From positions 1,277,725 to 1,341,724 of the forward strand of contig JALMQS010000411.1 of the NCBI GenBank assembly GCA_024734495.1: 64,000 bases of DNA, read 5' to 3'. Under the pieces are notes generated by a model. It did no database searches. It saw nothing but the letters and a program-made list of their open reading frames with translations, and was not told where the DNA came from. Numbering within the stretch: position 1 is the first letter of the stretch; each line of letters begins with the position of its first letter. Positions 23,531 through 35,192 of the stretch are shown here, piece by piece. Origin of the DNA: Forficula auricularia (taxonomy: Eukaryota; Arthropoda; Insecta; Dermaptera; Forficulidae). The translations under genes were made by a program, and so were the position numbers.

Positions 23531-24345
23531 TATCGTTTATTAAGAACTTTGGTACTAGCTAATCATTTGATCCTGGTTCTAATTTTAAAAATCATAAATT
23601 AAGCCGTAGTAAGTTTGGAGTAAAATAATAATATGTACTTTGATGTAAAATGTAAACTCTAAAATTAGCTTATATTTTTTTTCTGCAACGATTCATTTAA
23701 GAGTAAAATAACGAAATTCAAACAATTTTATTTCTAATTATTTTTATTTATACTTTAATTAAAACTTTTTGAAAATTGTTTTTGTTTGTTTTGAACATAA
23801 CAGCCTTAAATAATGACATTTTTCTATAAAAAAATATATATGTTATGCTATTAATTCATAAAAATGGAAAATTAACTTGGGATGAAATTAGCTTTAATGT
23901 GAAAAAAAAATTATACCCTTATTTTATTCAACTTTTAAATAAAAATAAGTAAAAAAATATATTATGTGAAAGAATAAGTTAAATATTCTATTTTAATCTA
24001 TTTTAATATCTATTTCAATATATAATTTATTTAATAAGCTGATTTGTTCTGATGTGGCCATCCACTTGACTTTACCAAACAACCTGGCCCCTAAAATTAT
24101 TTACAATCATGTAGGGCGAGTTAGTTTTTCCATTTTTATATTTCTGGGGTCCCACTGATTATGTATACAAAATTTGGTTGAGTTTGGTACATGGCCATGA
24201 TTTTCATTTTTTGACCCCCCCCCCCTCATTTTGGGTGGTTAGTTTTAATCAGCTCTTAATCTCAATGGACCAAAACTACGTGTTAAATTTGATTTTGATA
24301 TTCACATTAGTTTTTGAGCTAGCTCGTCTACAAAAATTAGGTAAC
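23531..24345. other. AT-rich DNA; host repeat of MITE copy 3
   Basis: Sequence from about 24165 (AAAATTTGGTTGAGTTTGGT) to the MITE, and its continuation CACAGACTAACAGACTAACA at about 24652, look like one older dispersed repeat that the MITE split. No gene. Confidence 0.4.
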
Positions 24346-24353
24346 GCACAGAC

Positions 24354-24650
24354 CGAGGGTGAACCGCGACCTAATATGCTGTACACCTACTTCCACTTAT
24401 ACTTCCAAATATTTCCAAGTACTTCCAAATATTTCCAAGTACTTCCAAACATTGCCAAGTAATTCCAAATATTTCCAAGTACTTCCAAATATTTCCGAGC
24501 ACTTCCAAATATTTTCAAGTACTTCCAAATATTTTCAAGTACTTCCAAATATTTCCAAGTACTTCCAAATATTTCCAAGTAATTCCAAAATACTTCTAAA
24601 GAGGTGTACAAAGAGGTGTACACCTACTTCCAATCGCGGATCATCCCTCG
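24354..24650 (+). mobile_element. GAGGGGTGAACC MITE family, copy 3 (long minisatellite)
   Basis: The left end is CGAGGGTGAACCGCGA and the right end TCGCGGATCATCCCTCG. An exact 8-bp TSD GCACAGAC lies at 24346-24353 and 24651-24658. The interior holds about ten copies of the 20-bp unit ACTTCCAAATATTTCCAAGT, more than copy 1. Near the right end GAGGTGTACA is duplicated (AAAGAGGTGTACAAAGAGGT). Open frames on both strands here are translations of the repeat. Confidence 0.93.
24400..24596 (+). repeat. 20-bp minisatellite inside MITE copy 3
   Basis: Tandem ACTTCCAAATATTTCCAAGT units with scattered variants (TTTTCAAG, TTTCCGAGC, ACATTGCC). The unit's two halves are themselves similar (ACTTCCAAAT / ATTTCCAAGT). 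Confidence 0.9.
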
Positions 24651-24658
24651 GCACAGAC

Positions 24659-27260
24659 TAACAGACTAACAGACATTTTGACAAAACAATTATTATCTCG
24701 AAAAATATAATTTTTTCAGAGTTCACTTATTAGAGCTTTTTAGGTAGAGCGAAATGCCATGGTTTCGCTCAATTTTTTTAATCAAAATAGTTTCAGCCGT
24801 TTGTGAGATATTTCGAAAAAAGTAAGGAAAAAAATCACTTTTTTAATGCACGATTACAATACTTGACCATGCCCTGTATGATAAATCAAAAATAAATGAA
24901 TATGTTATTACCTTATTTTTTTGAATTTCTAAATAAATGATGTTTTCGAAAAATGTAAAAAGTATTATATTTTATTAATTGAAAAACATTCAAATGAATA
25001 AATAATTTATTTTGATAATTTTTATCACTTGAATTTTGGTTACTTTTATTTTATCTGGAAAAAGTTAAAAAATATTTTTTTATTAAAAAGAAATGAATAG
25101 AAAGAAGCCTTAACGGTATCTGAAGATAAAGCCGACCGGCCGCTCAAGTAATCAGTAGAAGCCAAAAGCTTGGCCAGTGCGAAAGGTATTTCATGTATAA
25201 TAATTAATTAGTGAAAGTGATCGACATAGCGATTGGTCCAGATGATGCAGAGGATCCCCATCAAGGTTAGCCGATATTTTAACCATCTTTCAATGAACTA
25301 TCATCCGATAGCTAAAATATTTATGTATCAGTGGTGGTTGAAATGACTTTTCAATCAGGATGCTGTCCAAAGAAGTACCCTTCATTTTTCGAATTATATT
25401 ACACGCCACTATGTATTATATTCAGATTATTACTATGTATATTATGAATAAATTTAAAAAAAAGAAGTTGATACTCTAAACTTAAGATCCTCGCCTGGTG
25501 ACCAATGATATGAATTCGATCGATAATTAAAATAATGATTATATAGAAATATCTGAATCCTAGATAAAAATTATTTTGAAGTATTTTAATTCTGACATGA
25601 AAACTAAACAAACATATTATTTAACAAGTCCTACGATGAATATTCGGCTTTTTAATTTTTTTAATTTTTTTAAATTTAATAGTGACCCAATTAATTATCC
25701 CCATTAATGATGAAAATTAGAAATATATATTTTTCAAAATTAAAAAATATTCACTTGTTTTTAATATTATTTCTGTCTGTTTCTCTGATTTCGATTACGC
25801 AAAAACGAAAATTCTGTGAGAGTTTCTTCTAGTACCAACTAAATTGCTTCTATTTCCAAAACAAATTTGAGAAATACATATTATTAAAATGTCTTCCAAT
25901 TTTCAACTTTCTCTCTTCAACAATAAAATTGTGGTAAAAATGGAAAATTTATATTATATATAATAATCTACATCACAATACAAATTTCTTCAAAAACTTT
26001 TGTTAAAATTCATTGTCAAATATCCTAGAAATCATACTTTTTTTGATCTTGTGATTTCTATGATTTGAACAAAGTATTTTAACTAAAATTTTTGTAGAAG
26101 TTGTTCCATGTGTTTGTTATTTGTGTTATTTTTTGATTTATATTATTTTAAACACGTTTTTTACCACAATTTTATCGATGATTAAGAAAAAGTTTAGATT
26201 GCAAGAAATTTTAGCAATATTAAAATTAAATTCGTGGTTAGTCCCTGAAGATGAGTAAATTAATACTCAAAACATAAATTTGAATAATTAAATTTGTAAA
26301 AAATTGAGACAGTGATTTCATATTAATATAAAGAAGTTGAATAAATAAAATAATAAGTTCTTTTATTTTAATTTTCTTAAATTTATAAGAATGATGATGT
26401 TTAGTTGATTTGGCACCATCTCGCTTCCCTGACTTTTTTCGCATCTATATATCGTATATATATATTTCTACCCTTAGCTTAATTCAATTTTATGTCTTGT
26501 CCCATTAAATTACTACCTTTTTTAGCCCTGTTCGTTTCCCTCGTTTGCCAGTTCTTCCTTACAACCTTCTGGCCTTTTACGTGCCTATCGTTTTTAGTGC
26601 AAAATGAAAGACCTACGTGCCTTAAAACTTGCACCCTTCCCCCATATTCATTTTTCTTTTGCTCTATCTGCCTATAAATATGATCCTTGATAGTAAATTT
26701 GTTTCTAGTTAATTTTATTTAATCCTTAGTAATTTAATAACTACCTACTACCCTTTCAAACAACATTTATGATAAGATTTTGTGAGTTGGACCTTTTCTA
26801 TATTATACATTTTTTTAATAATTACCTACTATTAATATCGAAAAAAATTATATTTTAGAGTAGCATGGTAGGTGATATAATCTTAAAAATTAATATGATT
26901 TGAACTAAATATTAACTTGTTAAGAGAGTTTTTTTATTTAAAATGAGCTTTGGAAATTACTGATATGACCTTGATACAACTTCTAATATGAAATTACAAT
27001 TTGAAATTTATTTATTTATTTAAACTTTACTCTTAATTGTGATATGTTAATAAGAAAAAGTTTATCTTTCGATTGGTATAGGTTTCATTTATCTGGGATT
27101 TAATTTCTATATAAAATTCAATTTGACTGGGCTATACTTTTACAAATTTGAAATTCCTCATAAAAGCAGTTTTTAAATATCTTAACAAATCTCGAGACAA
27201 TATCATCTACTAAATTTGAAATATAAATGATAATTTTTATTATAAAAAAATATAAATGAT
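24659..27260. other. AT-rich DNA, no supported gene
   Basis: Short frames (25399-25611 -, 26238-26444 -, 26492-26677 +) have no recognisable domains. A CCTGAAGATGAGTAAATTAA phrase near 26248 is a weak member of the hairpin-motif group. Nothing else recognised. Confidence 0.4.
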
Positions 27261-27477
27261 GATTGTGTTCACCCCCATTCGCTGGAATCGAACCCAGGTG
27301 CCAAATATAGCAATCCTTGTCAATTGACTAGCCAGTGAGGTTGACATATATTTAGTGCGATATATATATGTCATGATACTATATGTCATTGTCATGTTTA
27401 TTCCCGTAACCAAGTAGCCAATAGTTCCGCACTGCTCTATTGTAACACCTTCGTTTCCCGAGGGGATGAACACAACC
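27261..27477. mobile_element. Fold-back MITE related to 11186-11551
   Basis: The ends GATTGTGTTCACCCCC (27261-27276) and GGGGATGAACACAACC (27462-27477) are inverted with two mismatches. The inner GAATCGAACCCAGGTGCCAA and CAATTGACTAGCC phrases match the 11.2-kb element, including the box-B-like complement. The open frame across it (27240-27491, -) is not a gene. Confidence 0.7.
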
Positions 27478-27983
27478 GTTCTCAAAATCATGTAATAAAT
27501 TCATCCATTACAGTAGATGACACTCACTGGGGATTTTTTAAAGAAATTTTAATTTAATTTTTTTAATTTTAAATTATAAAATTTATGACTAATTTTATAC
27601 GGATTTGGATCGAAAATGGACAATCTATAAGCAATTTAAAATGGACTTAAATCTTTCTAGTTTTAGTGCAGGTGCTTACATATATTAACGCTATCAACAA
27701 TAATATTCCAAAAGATATCCCTATAATATCTAATTCGCAAAGCTTACTCACAACACTACAAAACTTTTATAAAATCAAAAATAACAATTATGTATATAAA
27801 CTATCAAATTGTAAATCAAATAAGAAAATCAAATAAGAAAAATATCACGTTTCGATGGTGTCTAAGTCATAAAGTAGGTAAATTAAATACAACTAAATCC
27901 TATATAGAATTGCCCAAGTTCGGTTATTTATGCTATTCTACTAGACAATCATCTAATATCTTCAGATGCTTTTTTCATTATTA
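27478..27983. other. AT-rich DNA, no feature recognised
   Basis: A short open frame at 27790-27987 (+) runs into the piggyBac-like terminus and has no domain. Nothing else seen. Confidence 0.4.
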
Positions 27984-28625
27984 TTAACACTAGAACGCCC
28001 GGATGCCGTCAATTTGACGACTTGCATTTTTCAACACTCAAACTAAATAAAATCATTCTGTTTCCTTTTATTTAATATTTTTTTTATTTTTCTAATAATA
28101 AATATAATTCTATCATCAATTTATATATTAAAAATACATATTAATATATTACATTTTAATTTTTAAATAATCATTATGATATAAAATGAAAAAGTAACAT
28201 GCTATATTTATGGAGTATTATCATTTACAAAACCAGATTCTATATTATATGTACACCATATTTATTATTATTTTTCGTTGCAATTGATACATATATTTAG
28301 TTTTTCTATGCTAGTTCTCTAGTTAGTCTCGCTAGTTCTCTTCTCTTCTAGTTTATTTATGCTTTTCTTGGATAATATTTCCTTGATGGGAAGTACTGGG
28401 ATTAGAAAATAAATCATCAGATATAATTCTACTTTTTTTTGAAACATTTGCAGCCTCGCTCTCTTTATCAAAAAAATTGGTTATATAGACTATAGGTCTA
28501 ATGAAATATAAAATATACCTATATTAGATATAAATCACTCATCTAAATATGGTTGAAATGAGGACTCATTTTACGCTACTTTCTGAAGTTACATGTTGAG
28601 CAACCAAAATATTTTCCTCTCCTGA

Positions 28626-28712
28626 TTAAGCTAATGAATCTCCTTCTGAATTATCCGGTTTAATATTTTTTAAAATTTCTAATATTTCAGCTTCACTGAG
28701 ACCTCGTGCCAT
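28626..28712 (-). pseudogene. Remnant transposase N-terminus in the piggyBac-like element
   Basis: A 28-codon frame starts at ATG 28712-28710 (MARGLSEAEILEILKNIKPD...) and stops at 28626. An acidic, Glu/Asp-rich N-terminus with an 'LSEAEILEIL' helix is compatible with the start of piggyBac-type transposases, which often begin with a 'L(T/S)xxEI' helix. The catalytic core is absent. A longer in-frame reading from 28823 adds only hydrophobic AT-rich translation. The assignment rests mainly on the element's ends. Confidence 0.4.
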
Positions 28713-28835
28713 TATAAATAATTGAAATAAAAAAAAAACAAATATACGAAAAAAACTCACGAGAATTTGAGAGAGAAATTTGTTGTTGATAATTCTAAGG
28801 GCGGAACAAAACTGAAATGGCAAGACTAGGGGCTC

Positions 28836-28838
<3 letters not shown>

Positions 28839-28866
<28 letters not shown>
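28839..28866. repeat. (AT)n microsatellite
   Basis: Uninterrupted AT dinucleotide run of about 14 units inside the piggyBac-like element. Confidence 0.9.
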
Positions 28867-28870
<4 letters not shown>

Positions 28871-29465
28871 TTGAAAACAGTAGGTTCCCTCGAAATGTTG
28901 TAAAATAATAAAGTGAAACATCAAAAGATAAAAAAATGTGACATACAAAGAAACATAATTTTTTTATTTTATCACAAGTTTTTCAAGGAAGATTGTAAAT
29001 TAAAAAAAAAGCCAGAACAAAAAATAATCCGAGGGTCACAAAGGATGAAAATGTTCCAAAAAAAGAATGGGAATTATTCGTACTTGAAAAATTAATTTAA
29101 AATATAAAAATTGGGGTAAAAGAGTTACCATCAAATTGACGGCTTTTGGGAGTTCTTGGTAAATCCATAATTTTCTCCTAAATAAAAATTCATAGGGTGC
29201 TATTTTTTTTTATTAGAAAGCTATTCAAAAATGATTAAAAATCAGCGAGTTTTAAAGTTCTAACTAAAATAGTAACGAAATGAAAGAGAAATGAAATGTG
29301 AAAACCGTCAAATTGACGGCTTCGGGCGTTCTAGTGTTAGAGAATCTTGCAGGTAGGAATGGCAAAATTATTGAGAAATTAAATGCTCACAGAAAGGTCT
29401 CTTTTGTATAATGACAAAAATTCCTTCACAGGTTTGGCTTAAGGATGTAAATATTTAACAAAAAA

Positions 29466-29590
29466 AGGTGATCTTGGTCGCTAGACTAAGACTAGGCCAT
29501 ATTACATGCCCCAGAAGACTACATCTATTCCGACTGAGGGAATCACCCTATTGTGATTGGGATGGAAATATCAGCCAGATAACCATATCT
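29466..29590 (+). pseudogene. LINE (non-LTR) C-terminal zinc-finger fragment
   Basis: The plus-strand frame reads VARLRLGHITCPRRLHLFRL followed by RESPYCDWDGNISQ. This matches the conserved segment after the RT/RNase H of I/Jockey-like LINEs (RLRLGH...HL.R.g....C.CD....). No reverse transcriptase lies upstream, so this is a truncated relic about 40 codons long. Confidence 0.65.
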
Positions 29591-31390
29591 CGGATTTCCA
29601 AAAAACATTACATTATTGAAAATCTTCTATAAAAATACTACCAATATTATTGAATTCCCAATCAGTATGCCATCCGACTTATATATCGTTAATGAAGAGT
29701 ATGATAAAGTATGAAATATTATAATAAGATTCTTAGCTAAGATTGGATGGAAGGCAGTCCAAAGATTATTTCCAATAAAAGAGTATTTATTGGAATGTTT
29801 TCGTTTTACAAATTTTTGAAACCAACGTTTAGGAGTATTTTCCCCTCCTTCAGTGTTCAAAAGAGTCAATGAAGGAAGTATATGGTATTTTTCCTTGCTG
29901 TCTTCATATTTCTGGAAACCCTTCCATCCTATCCAACCTAATAAATCTACCACTTTTTTCCAAAGGAAAAATTTCTTAAATAAGCTTCTTAATTTCATCC
30001 TCTTATTTCTATGAATGGAACTATATACACCCAATTGAATCTGGCCAAGTGAACTTTTACCGAGGCTGAAAAGAAAAAGGAAAAAAATCTGCCATTGTCA
30101 ATAATTCGAATTTTTATATTAGTTTATTAAGTCATTATACAATTGAACAATTCTAACTAGTGATCGAAATGTAACACTAATTTATACTTTTGGATCGCCC
30201 TTGTCCTAAGTTTCTGCTTCCAGCTGAAGCCGTTTGCCGATTTCCTAATCAGCGATTTGAGTAACGAAAATTTCTCATTTTTTCCTCCAAATTTAATTAG
30301 TTTAATTTCCACTAGGAATGTTTCAAACTCCGTCCAAACAAAAATATTCAATATTCGTAAATTAAAATTTCGAAATATTTCATATGTGCAAGCGCTGACC
30401 CAAGTTTATAACTGAATAAATGCAGAGTTCACTGAAATATTGAATCCTTTTTTTCTGCAGCAAATACAAAATCCATTTATATTTTTATAATCAAAGATGA
30501 AATAGAAAAAATATTAGATCCCTTAAGGTGAATGAAGAAGATTATCATCTATGAATGGGGAACCATAAAAGAAATAGAAAAAAGAAATTGAAATCTCTCG
30601 TCCATTCCAGCTTGCCATTACACATCTACGATCACACACACACTCACATACACACACCTTCCACTGGTGTCGATTGCAATTGAATTGATCCTATGGGAAT
30701 CAGTTAGATCAAACATTTCTACATTTCAATGATGGGTGAATTCGATTTTACACTCCATTGGTCCCGTTGGTCAAATTTAATTATTTATAGTCTATAAAGA
30801 GTTTGGATTTCATTAGGACTGTTGAAAAATAGAGAGATAAAATACACACGTGTAAATTAAACTTGCTTTAGCATGATAAAAAAAAATATTTATGTATTTT
30901 TTTTATTTCAGTTTTTAGTATTTTCAAATGAATTATAATTTATTTATTAATACTTACTATTTCTCTGTGATTTATTTAGTTTATTTTTTACTACGTAGCA
31001 TGAACGTAAAAGTATCGCGTTCACTTTTGGAGGGTTCAATTTTCGAGGTTTTTATCCCCAAAATCATAAAAGTTAATTTCACTCAGACAGTTACAAATAA
31101 TAGTATTCTAAAAATTAGTATAAGATATAGAAACTGAATTTAAAAAAATACAACGGCTTTTGTGGGCTTCAGAGTCAACATTTACTAGAAAAATTAATTG
31201 CCGGTGGGTGTGAGGGTGTGTCTGGGCACTGCCATATCTCAGCATTAATAATTTACTAAGCAAAAAATTTAAAACTTAAGCTAGGAATCAGCCAGGAATG
31301 GTATGATAAACTTTTGTTCCAAATACACATACCATTTGTACCTCAATACATACTTAAAAGTTTTGGGTTTTTTCTTTTTTTTTAACTCGC
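29591..31390. other. AT-rich DNA with one hairpin-motif copy, no supported gene
   Basis: The 135-codon minus-strand frame (29627-30034) overlaps a non-coding repeat that recurs at 32880-33010 on the plus strand (shared ACGTTGGTTT and GGACTGCCTTCC/GGGCTGCCTTCC), so it is not called as a gene. A CA-rich simple run is at about 30633-30655. Confidence 0.45.
29819..29855 (-). repeat. CTGAAG-hairpin motif (minus strand)
   Basis: Minus strand: CTGAAGGAGGGGAAAATACT followed by CCTAAACGTTGG. A GGAG(G)/(C)CTCC-type stem precedes AAACG. It belongs to the same module as 32882-32920. Confidence 0.6.
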
Positions 31391-31412
31391 TGATTTAAAA
31401 AGTTTGTCAAGT

Positions 31413-31440
31413 ATTTCGGGGGAAATTCTCCTTTTATCGA
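31413..31440 (-). repeat. Hairpin motif copy (minus strand)
   Basis: Minus strand: TCGATAAAAGGAGAATTTCC followed by CCCGAAA. Stem GGAG/TTCC-like; decayed member of the group. Confidence 0.5.
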
Positions 31441-31719
31441 TGGAAAATTTGTAAAAAGTTTTCTTTATCTAAGATTCATAAATCAACTATAAACAAATAA
31501 ATATTAATTTTTTGAAAAAATTACATTGTTGAATATTTTGAATAACAGTATTTACTGTTTTATTCAATTGAATAAATACAGTTACTTTATAAAAACAATC
31601 TCAAAACATTTAATTAAATTTGAAAACATTTTGGAAGGAATTCTATCTTTTATCATTGAGAATTATAAAAAAAAAAATTGATTATAAATCTTACATAAAT
31701 AAAATTTTTCAAATTTTCA

Positions 31720-31800
31720 ATTGATAAAGGGAGAATTTCTTCCCAAACGTTTGGATATTCAATAAAAGTTTTGAGATTGTTTTTATAAAACAACTGTATT
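31720..31800 (+). repeat. Hairpin motif copy with conserved 3' flank
   Basis: TTGATAAAGGGAGAATTTCT then TCCCAAACGTTTGG, followed by a flank (TTTTTATAAAACAACTGTAT) shared with 44940-44995 and, more weakly, 45440-45485 and 61560-61600. Confidence 0.7.
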
Positions 31801-32543
31801 TATTCAACACAAGAAAACAATCAATAATTTTTTTTTCATAAGAAAAATCCATGTTCATTGACCGTGTAATTTGTTTTAATTCATGGAATTTTAAAGTTCT
31901 TTTTTCAACCATTTTCTCTCTCATTCCTTGTACCATGGAAAATGTCATCTACCTTTAAGGAATTTAGATGTTGCAATTCTCGTGAATATAGAGGTTCGCA
32001 ACTACTTATACCTCCTTCAGACCTCGACAATTGAAAAGCAGGCAACGAAATTCCTTCAATGGGAGAGCCTGGAAGTTAGATAAATTATCCTACAGGCTGC
32101 TAAAATGGTTGCGTAGAATTTAGGCGTCTCTAATGCTTCGCTACTATTTAATAAACAGATGTGCTTGAGTATTAATTCCAGTTTAAATTCTACAAGATGT
32201 TGAAAAATATATTTTACCCGTTAAGCTCGCCATGGAAAATCTTCAGAACAGATCGTAGTATTGAATTTTTGTTGCTTATTAGTGTTAAATAAGTCCGAAA
32301 ATTTATATGAAAAGCTCTCGAAAATTTATAGACAATAGGCTTCAGCACAAAAGCTTGTAATTATAAAGTGGCCAAAAATTCAGCTTTATACCCCATTAAC
32401 TAAAAGATAATCCTGAAATTACGCCAAATTTGCAATTTTTATAAATAATATATTAGTTAAATTGAACGTTTTTTGCCGAGAGTAGCAGAAATTTTATAAA
32501 TTGAAGGAGACATTAAAAGAGTGTGTCTTCTGGTGGAATTATA

Positions 32544-32690
32544 AATTTTTAATTTATTTATAACGAGACTATAGTTTGAGAGTTTTGCCCTCTTCATCGG
32601 TCAAAAAATTCCTGTGAATCAATTGTAATATACTGATGAAGAGGACAAAGCTCTCGAAACTATAGACTCGTTATAAATAAATTAAAAATT
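32544..32690. mobile_element. Fold-back element with a hairpin motif in each arm
   Basis: The arms AATTTTTAATTTATTTATAA (32544 onward) and TTATAAATAAATTAAAAATT (ending 32690) are exact reverse complements. Inner homology covers CGAGACTATAGTTTGAGAGT / CTCGAAACTATAGACTCG. The right arm contains CTGATGAAGAGG...GCTCTCGAAAC, and the left arm the same module inverted. Confidence 0.85.
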
Positions 32691-32881
32691 CAATATATTA
32701 GGTATAAAAATATTGTTTATATTCCAATAAAATTATTAAAAATTAAGAATTATCTAATTAAGAAAAGGAGGGAAAATTTTTGTTTTTCTATGCCATTGTT
32801 AAAAATGAAGAAAGTTTTTGAACACTTCTGGGAGAGAAGAAGGAAACATTTTATTCGTTTCATTCATTGACCCTTTGAAAC

Positions 32882-32920
32882 CCTGAAGAAGGAGGGAAAA
32901 ATCCTCCGAAACGTTGGTTT
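32882..32920 (+). repeat. CTGAAGAA-hairpin-GAAACG motif
   Basis: CCTGAAGAAGGAGGGAAAAA then TCCTCCGAAACGTTGG: a perfect GGAGG/CCTCC stem between CTGAAGAA and GAAACG. It is repeated in diverged form at 29819-29855 on the minus strand. Confidence 0.7.
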
Positions 32921-33010
32921 GAAAGGAAAGGAGGGAAGGATTCCAATAAATTACACCTTATTTTATCTTCGTTAATTTTTTCTTTCCTCACTACCTCCTG
33001 GGCTGCCTTC

Positions 33011-34921
33011 CATTACATTCAATTAAAATAAATATGACAAATCGAAAAAATATTATTAAAAGAAAAATGGGATAGAATGGAAATTTAAAAAAAAATAATA
33101 AAAAAATAATACAGTTAAAAGTTAGAATAAATGAAAGCGAGAGAAAATGGTTATTAGTTTCAACTCTACAGCCTTTCTACTACTCTCCAACTTGTGTCTC
33201 TCTTTTGGTAACAGAATTCTGAATCTATTTTAATTCCTTTATGATTCACTTTTCCAAGCTTTTTCGATGAACTGATTAAAAAAATAATATAATATATATT
33301 AATATAATATATTATGTATTAAATAGATTTTCTCTCTTTTCTAATAATGATAACAAATATATATTCATTCGTGACTTTTAAGACAATAACATTTAATCTG
33401 AAAAATTATTTTGTCCCCTCTAGATCACTACGAATCTTCAATTTATAAATCATAAAAACAAATCATTCTAAAAGTGAAAATCAGCAATCGTTAATGGCGC
33501 TCCTTAACGAGAATATAAAACTTAAATTCTTATGGGGGAAAAGATTTTGTTTCCCCGATAACTTTCTACCAATAAATGTCTGGAGGGTGAATCCACTTGT
33601 ACGCTTTTTTTATTGGCTGATGATATTCTCTCTCCACTCACGTCAAATAATTCCATAAATAAATCATTTTTTCCATTTTTTTTTGTTTTTTAAAAAGAAT
33701 TTTATTTTACGTGACGTCACAGAATTCTAATTCTAAAAACTAATCCTACAGAAGGCGCTAAACACATTTTCACTATTCCGCGAATAGATGTTACCCTATC
33801 GTGATTTACGCTAATGTTAATTAAAAATACTTAAAATTAAATTATTTATAAAAAATAAATTAAAAATAAATATGAAAAATTGAAAAGTTAATATTAAAAG
33901 AAGTCGGTGTGGGAAATTCCCAAATGTTTTTCTTTTAAGAAAACGAGTCAGTAAGAGTAAAAGAGGGAGGTAGAGAAAGTCTATTAAATCCAAACCCTCA
34001 CAATCTCATACACCCCCCCCCCACCCACTCACTCTTTCACTTGAATATTAAAATAAAACGTTATCATTTATTAGAAGGAGAAACGAGAGCGACTATCTTT
34101 GATAATTATGCATGAATACGGCAAAACGAATTCGGCAGTTTATTATCGTTGAGAATCTCGTTTTGAATAGAATCTCTGCAGAGGGGCTTAGAATCGGTTC
34201 AAGAACGAAGAAGGAAGAAGAAGAGATGAGACATTGAACAGGGGGGTGCTGTTTTCGGAAGAGTAGAAGAAGAGAAAGAGATCTGCCATCTTTGTTTTCT
34301 TTAAGATAGCGAACGTCCCTGGTAATCAACGAAATGTCGTCTATCATTTAGAATGCAGACAAAATTAAGAAAATGAGAGGTCTCTGTCTTATCACGCATT
34401 TCACTTATATATATATTATATATACAATCGTTAAACTAAATGAGAAAAGGAGATAATGATAAAAGGAGAGAAAGCGGAAAGTATAATTTAGTTAAAGAAA
34501 ACAAAAGAAAAATAAAGAATCATTTATTATTAACTCAATTGGGCGTAGTTTATAAGGGAGATACAGGAAGAAGTTAAATAAAACTGTCATATTTAGAAAA
34601 ATTATTTTATTTCTTGCGTTTGTTTATTTATTTTTTATTTCTTTCCCTTTCGAGCAATCGACTTTATATTATTTTAAAATATTATGTTTAATTTAATATT
34701 TTATGATTCGGAAAAATTTTTCTAACTTAACCACTATTGGGATACAGGAAAATTGGTTAAAATAAAATAATTTAAACTATTTTCTAATTACTTATCATGG
34801 TTTAGACACAATTATGAGATCTGTCATGCATAAATTACACAGGTCTGCGATGAAAAAGTTGTTTGAATAATTTTATGTGATTCTTATAGATTTTCTACAC
34901 ATTTAATAAATTTATTTTTTG
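33011..34921. other. AT-rich DNA, no supported gene
   Basis: A C-run (CCCCCCCCC) lies near 34013-34021. The open frame 34093-34347 (-) is Ser/Leu-rich without a recognised domain. An ATATATAT stretch is near 34406-34424. Confidence 0.4.
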
Positions 34922-34929
34922 GATATCAC

Positions 34930-35184
34930 CATTGGCGTAGTAAGGGAGTTTTCCTAGGGGGGGGGGGGGCAGCCGTCTAGCTGATTAGCTACCACAAGGT
35001 TTCAATTTCGGTAATCCGATTATAAATCAACTAACTTTTTAGTAGAATTGAAAAATTTTGGAAGTAACGAAATAATTTAATGAGAAATACATAAGTGATG
35101 CTTCGTAATAATGAAGTTTCGATTTTTCTAGGGGGGGCAATGAGTTTTGTAAGGGGGCCACTACTTCCCATAACTACGCCCATG
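34930..35184. mobile_element. hAT-like MITE with CATTGGCGTAG ends
   Basis: The ends CATTGGCGTAGTAAGGG and (inverted) CTACGCCCATG flank a 255-bp element. An exact 8-bp TSD GATATCAC lies at 34922-34929 and 35185-35192. G-runs next to each end (about 12 G near 34960, 7 G near 35131) and a 'GGGGGCCACTAC' subterminal phrase are typical of this group. No ORF. The 8-bp TSD points to hAT. Confidence 0.88.
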
Positions 35185-35192
35185 GATATCAC

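Larger units (their letters stand above)
27988..29336 (-). mobile_element. piggyBac-like non-autonomous element, about 1.35 kb
   Basis: The left end is CACTAGAACGCCCGG preceded by TTAA (27984-27987). The right end is CGGGCGTTCTAGTG followed by TTAG (29337-29340), a one-base-decayed TTAA. The subterminal block GCCGTCAATTTGACG is repeated in inverted form at both ends (and again near 29130). The interior is AT-rich with a (TA)n run and a remnant ORF on the minus strand. TTAA flanks plus inverted ends are the hallmark of piggyBac-type elements. Confidence 0.78.

Noticed and set aside
29627..30034. 135-codon minus-strand ORF
   Set aside because: Overlaps a repeat module that recurs in reverse at 32880-33010, so the open frame is incidental.
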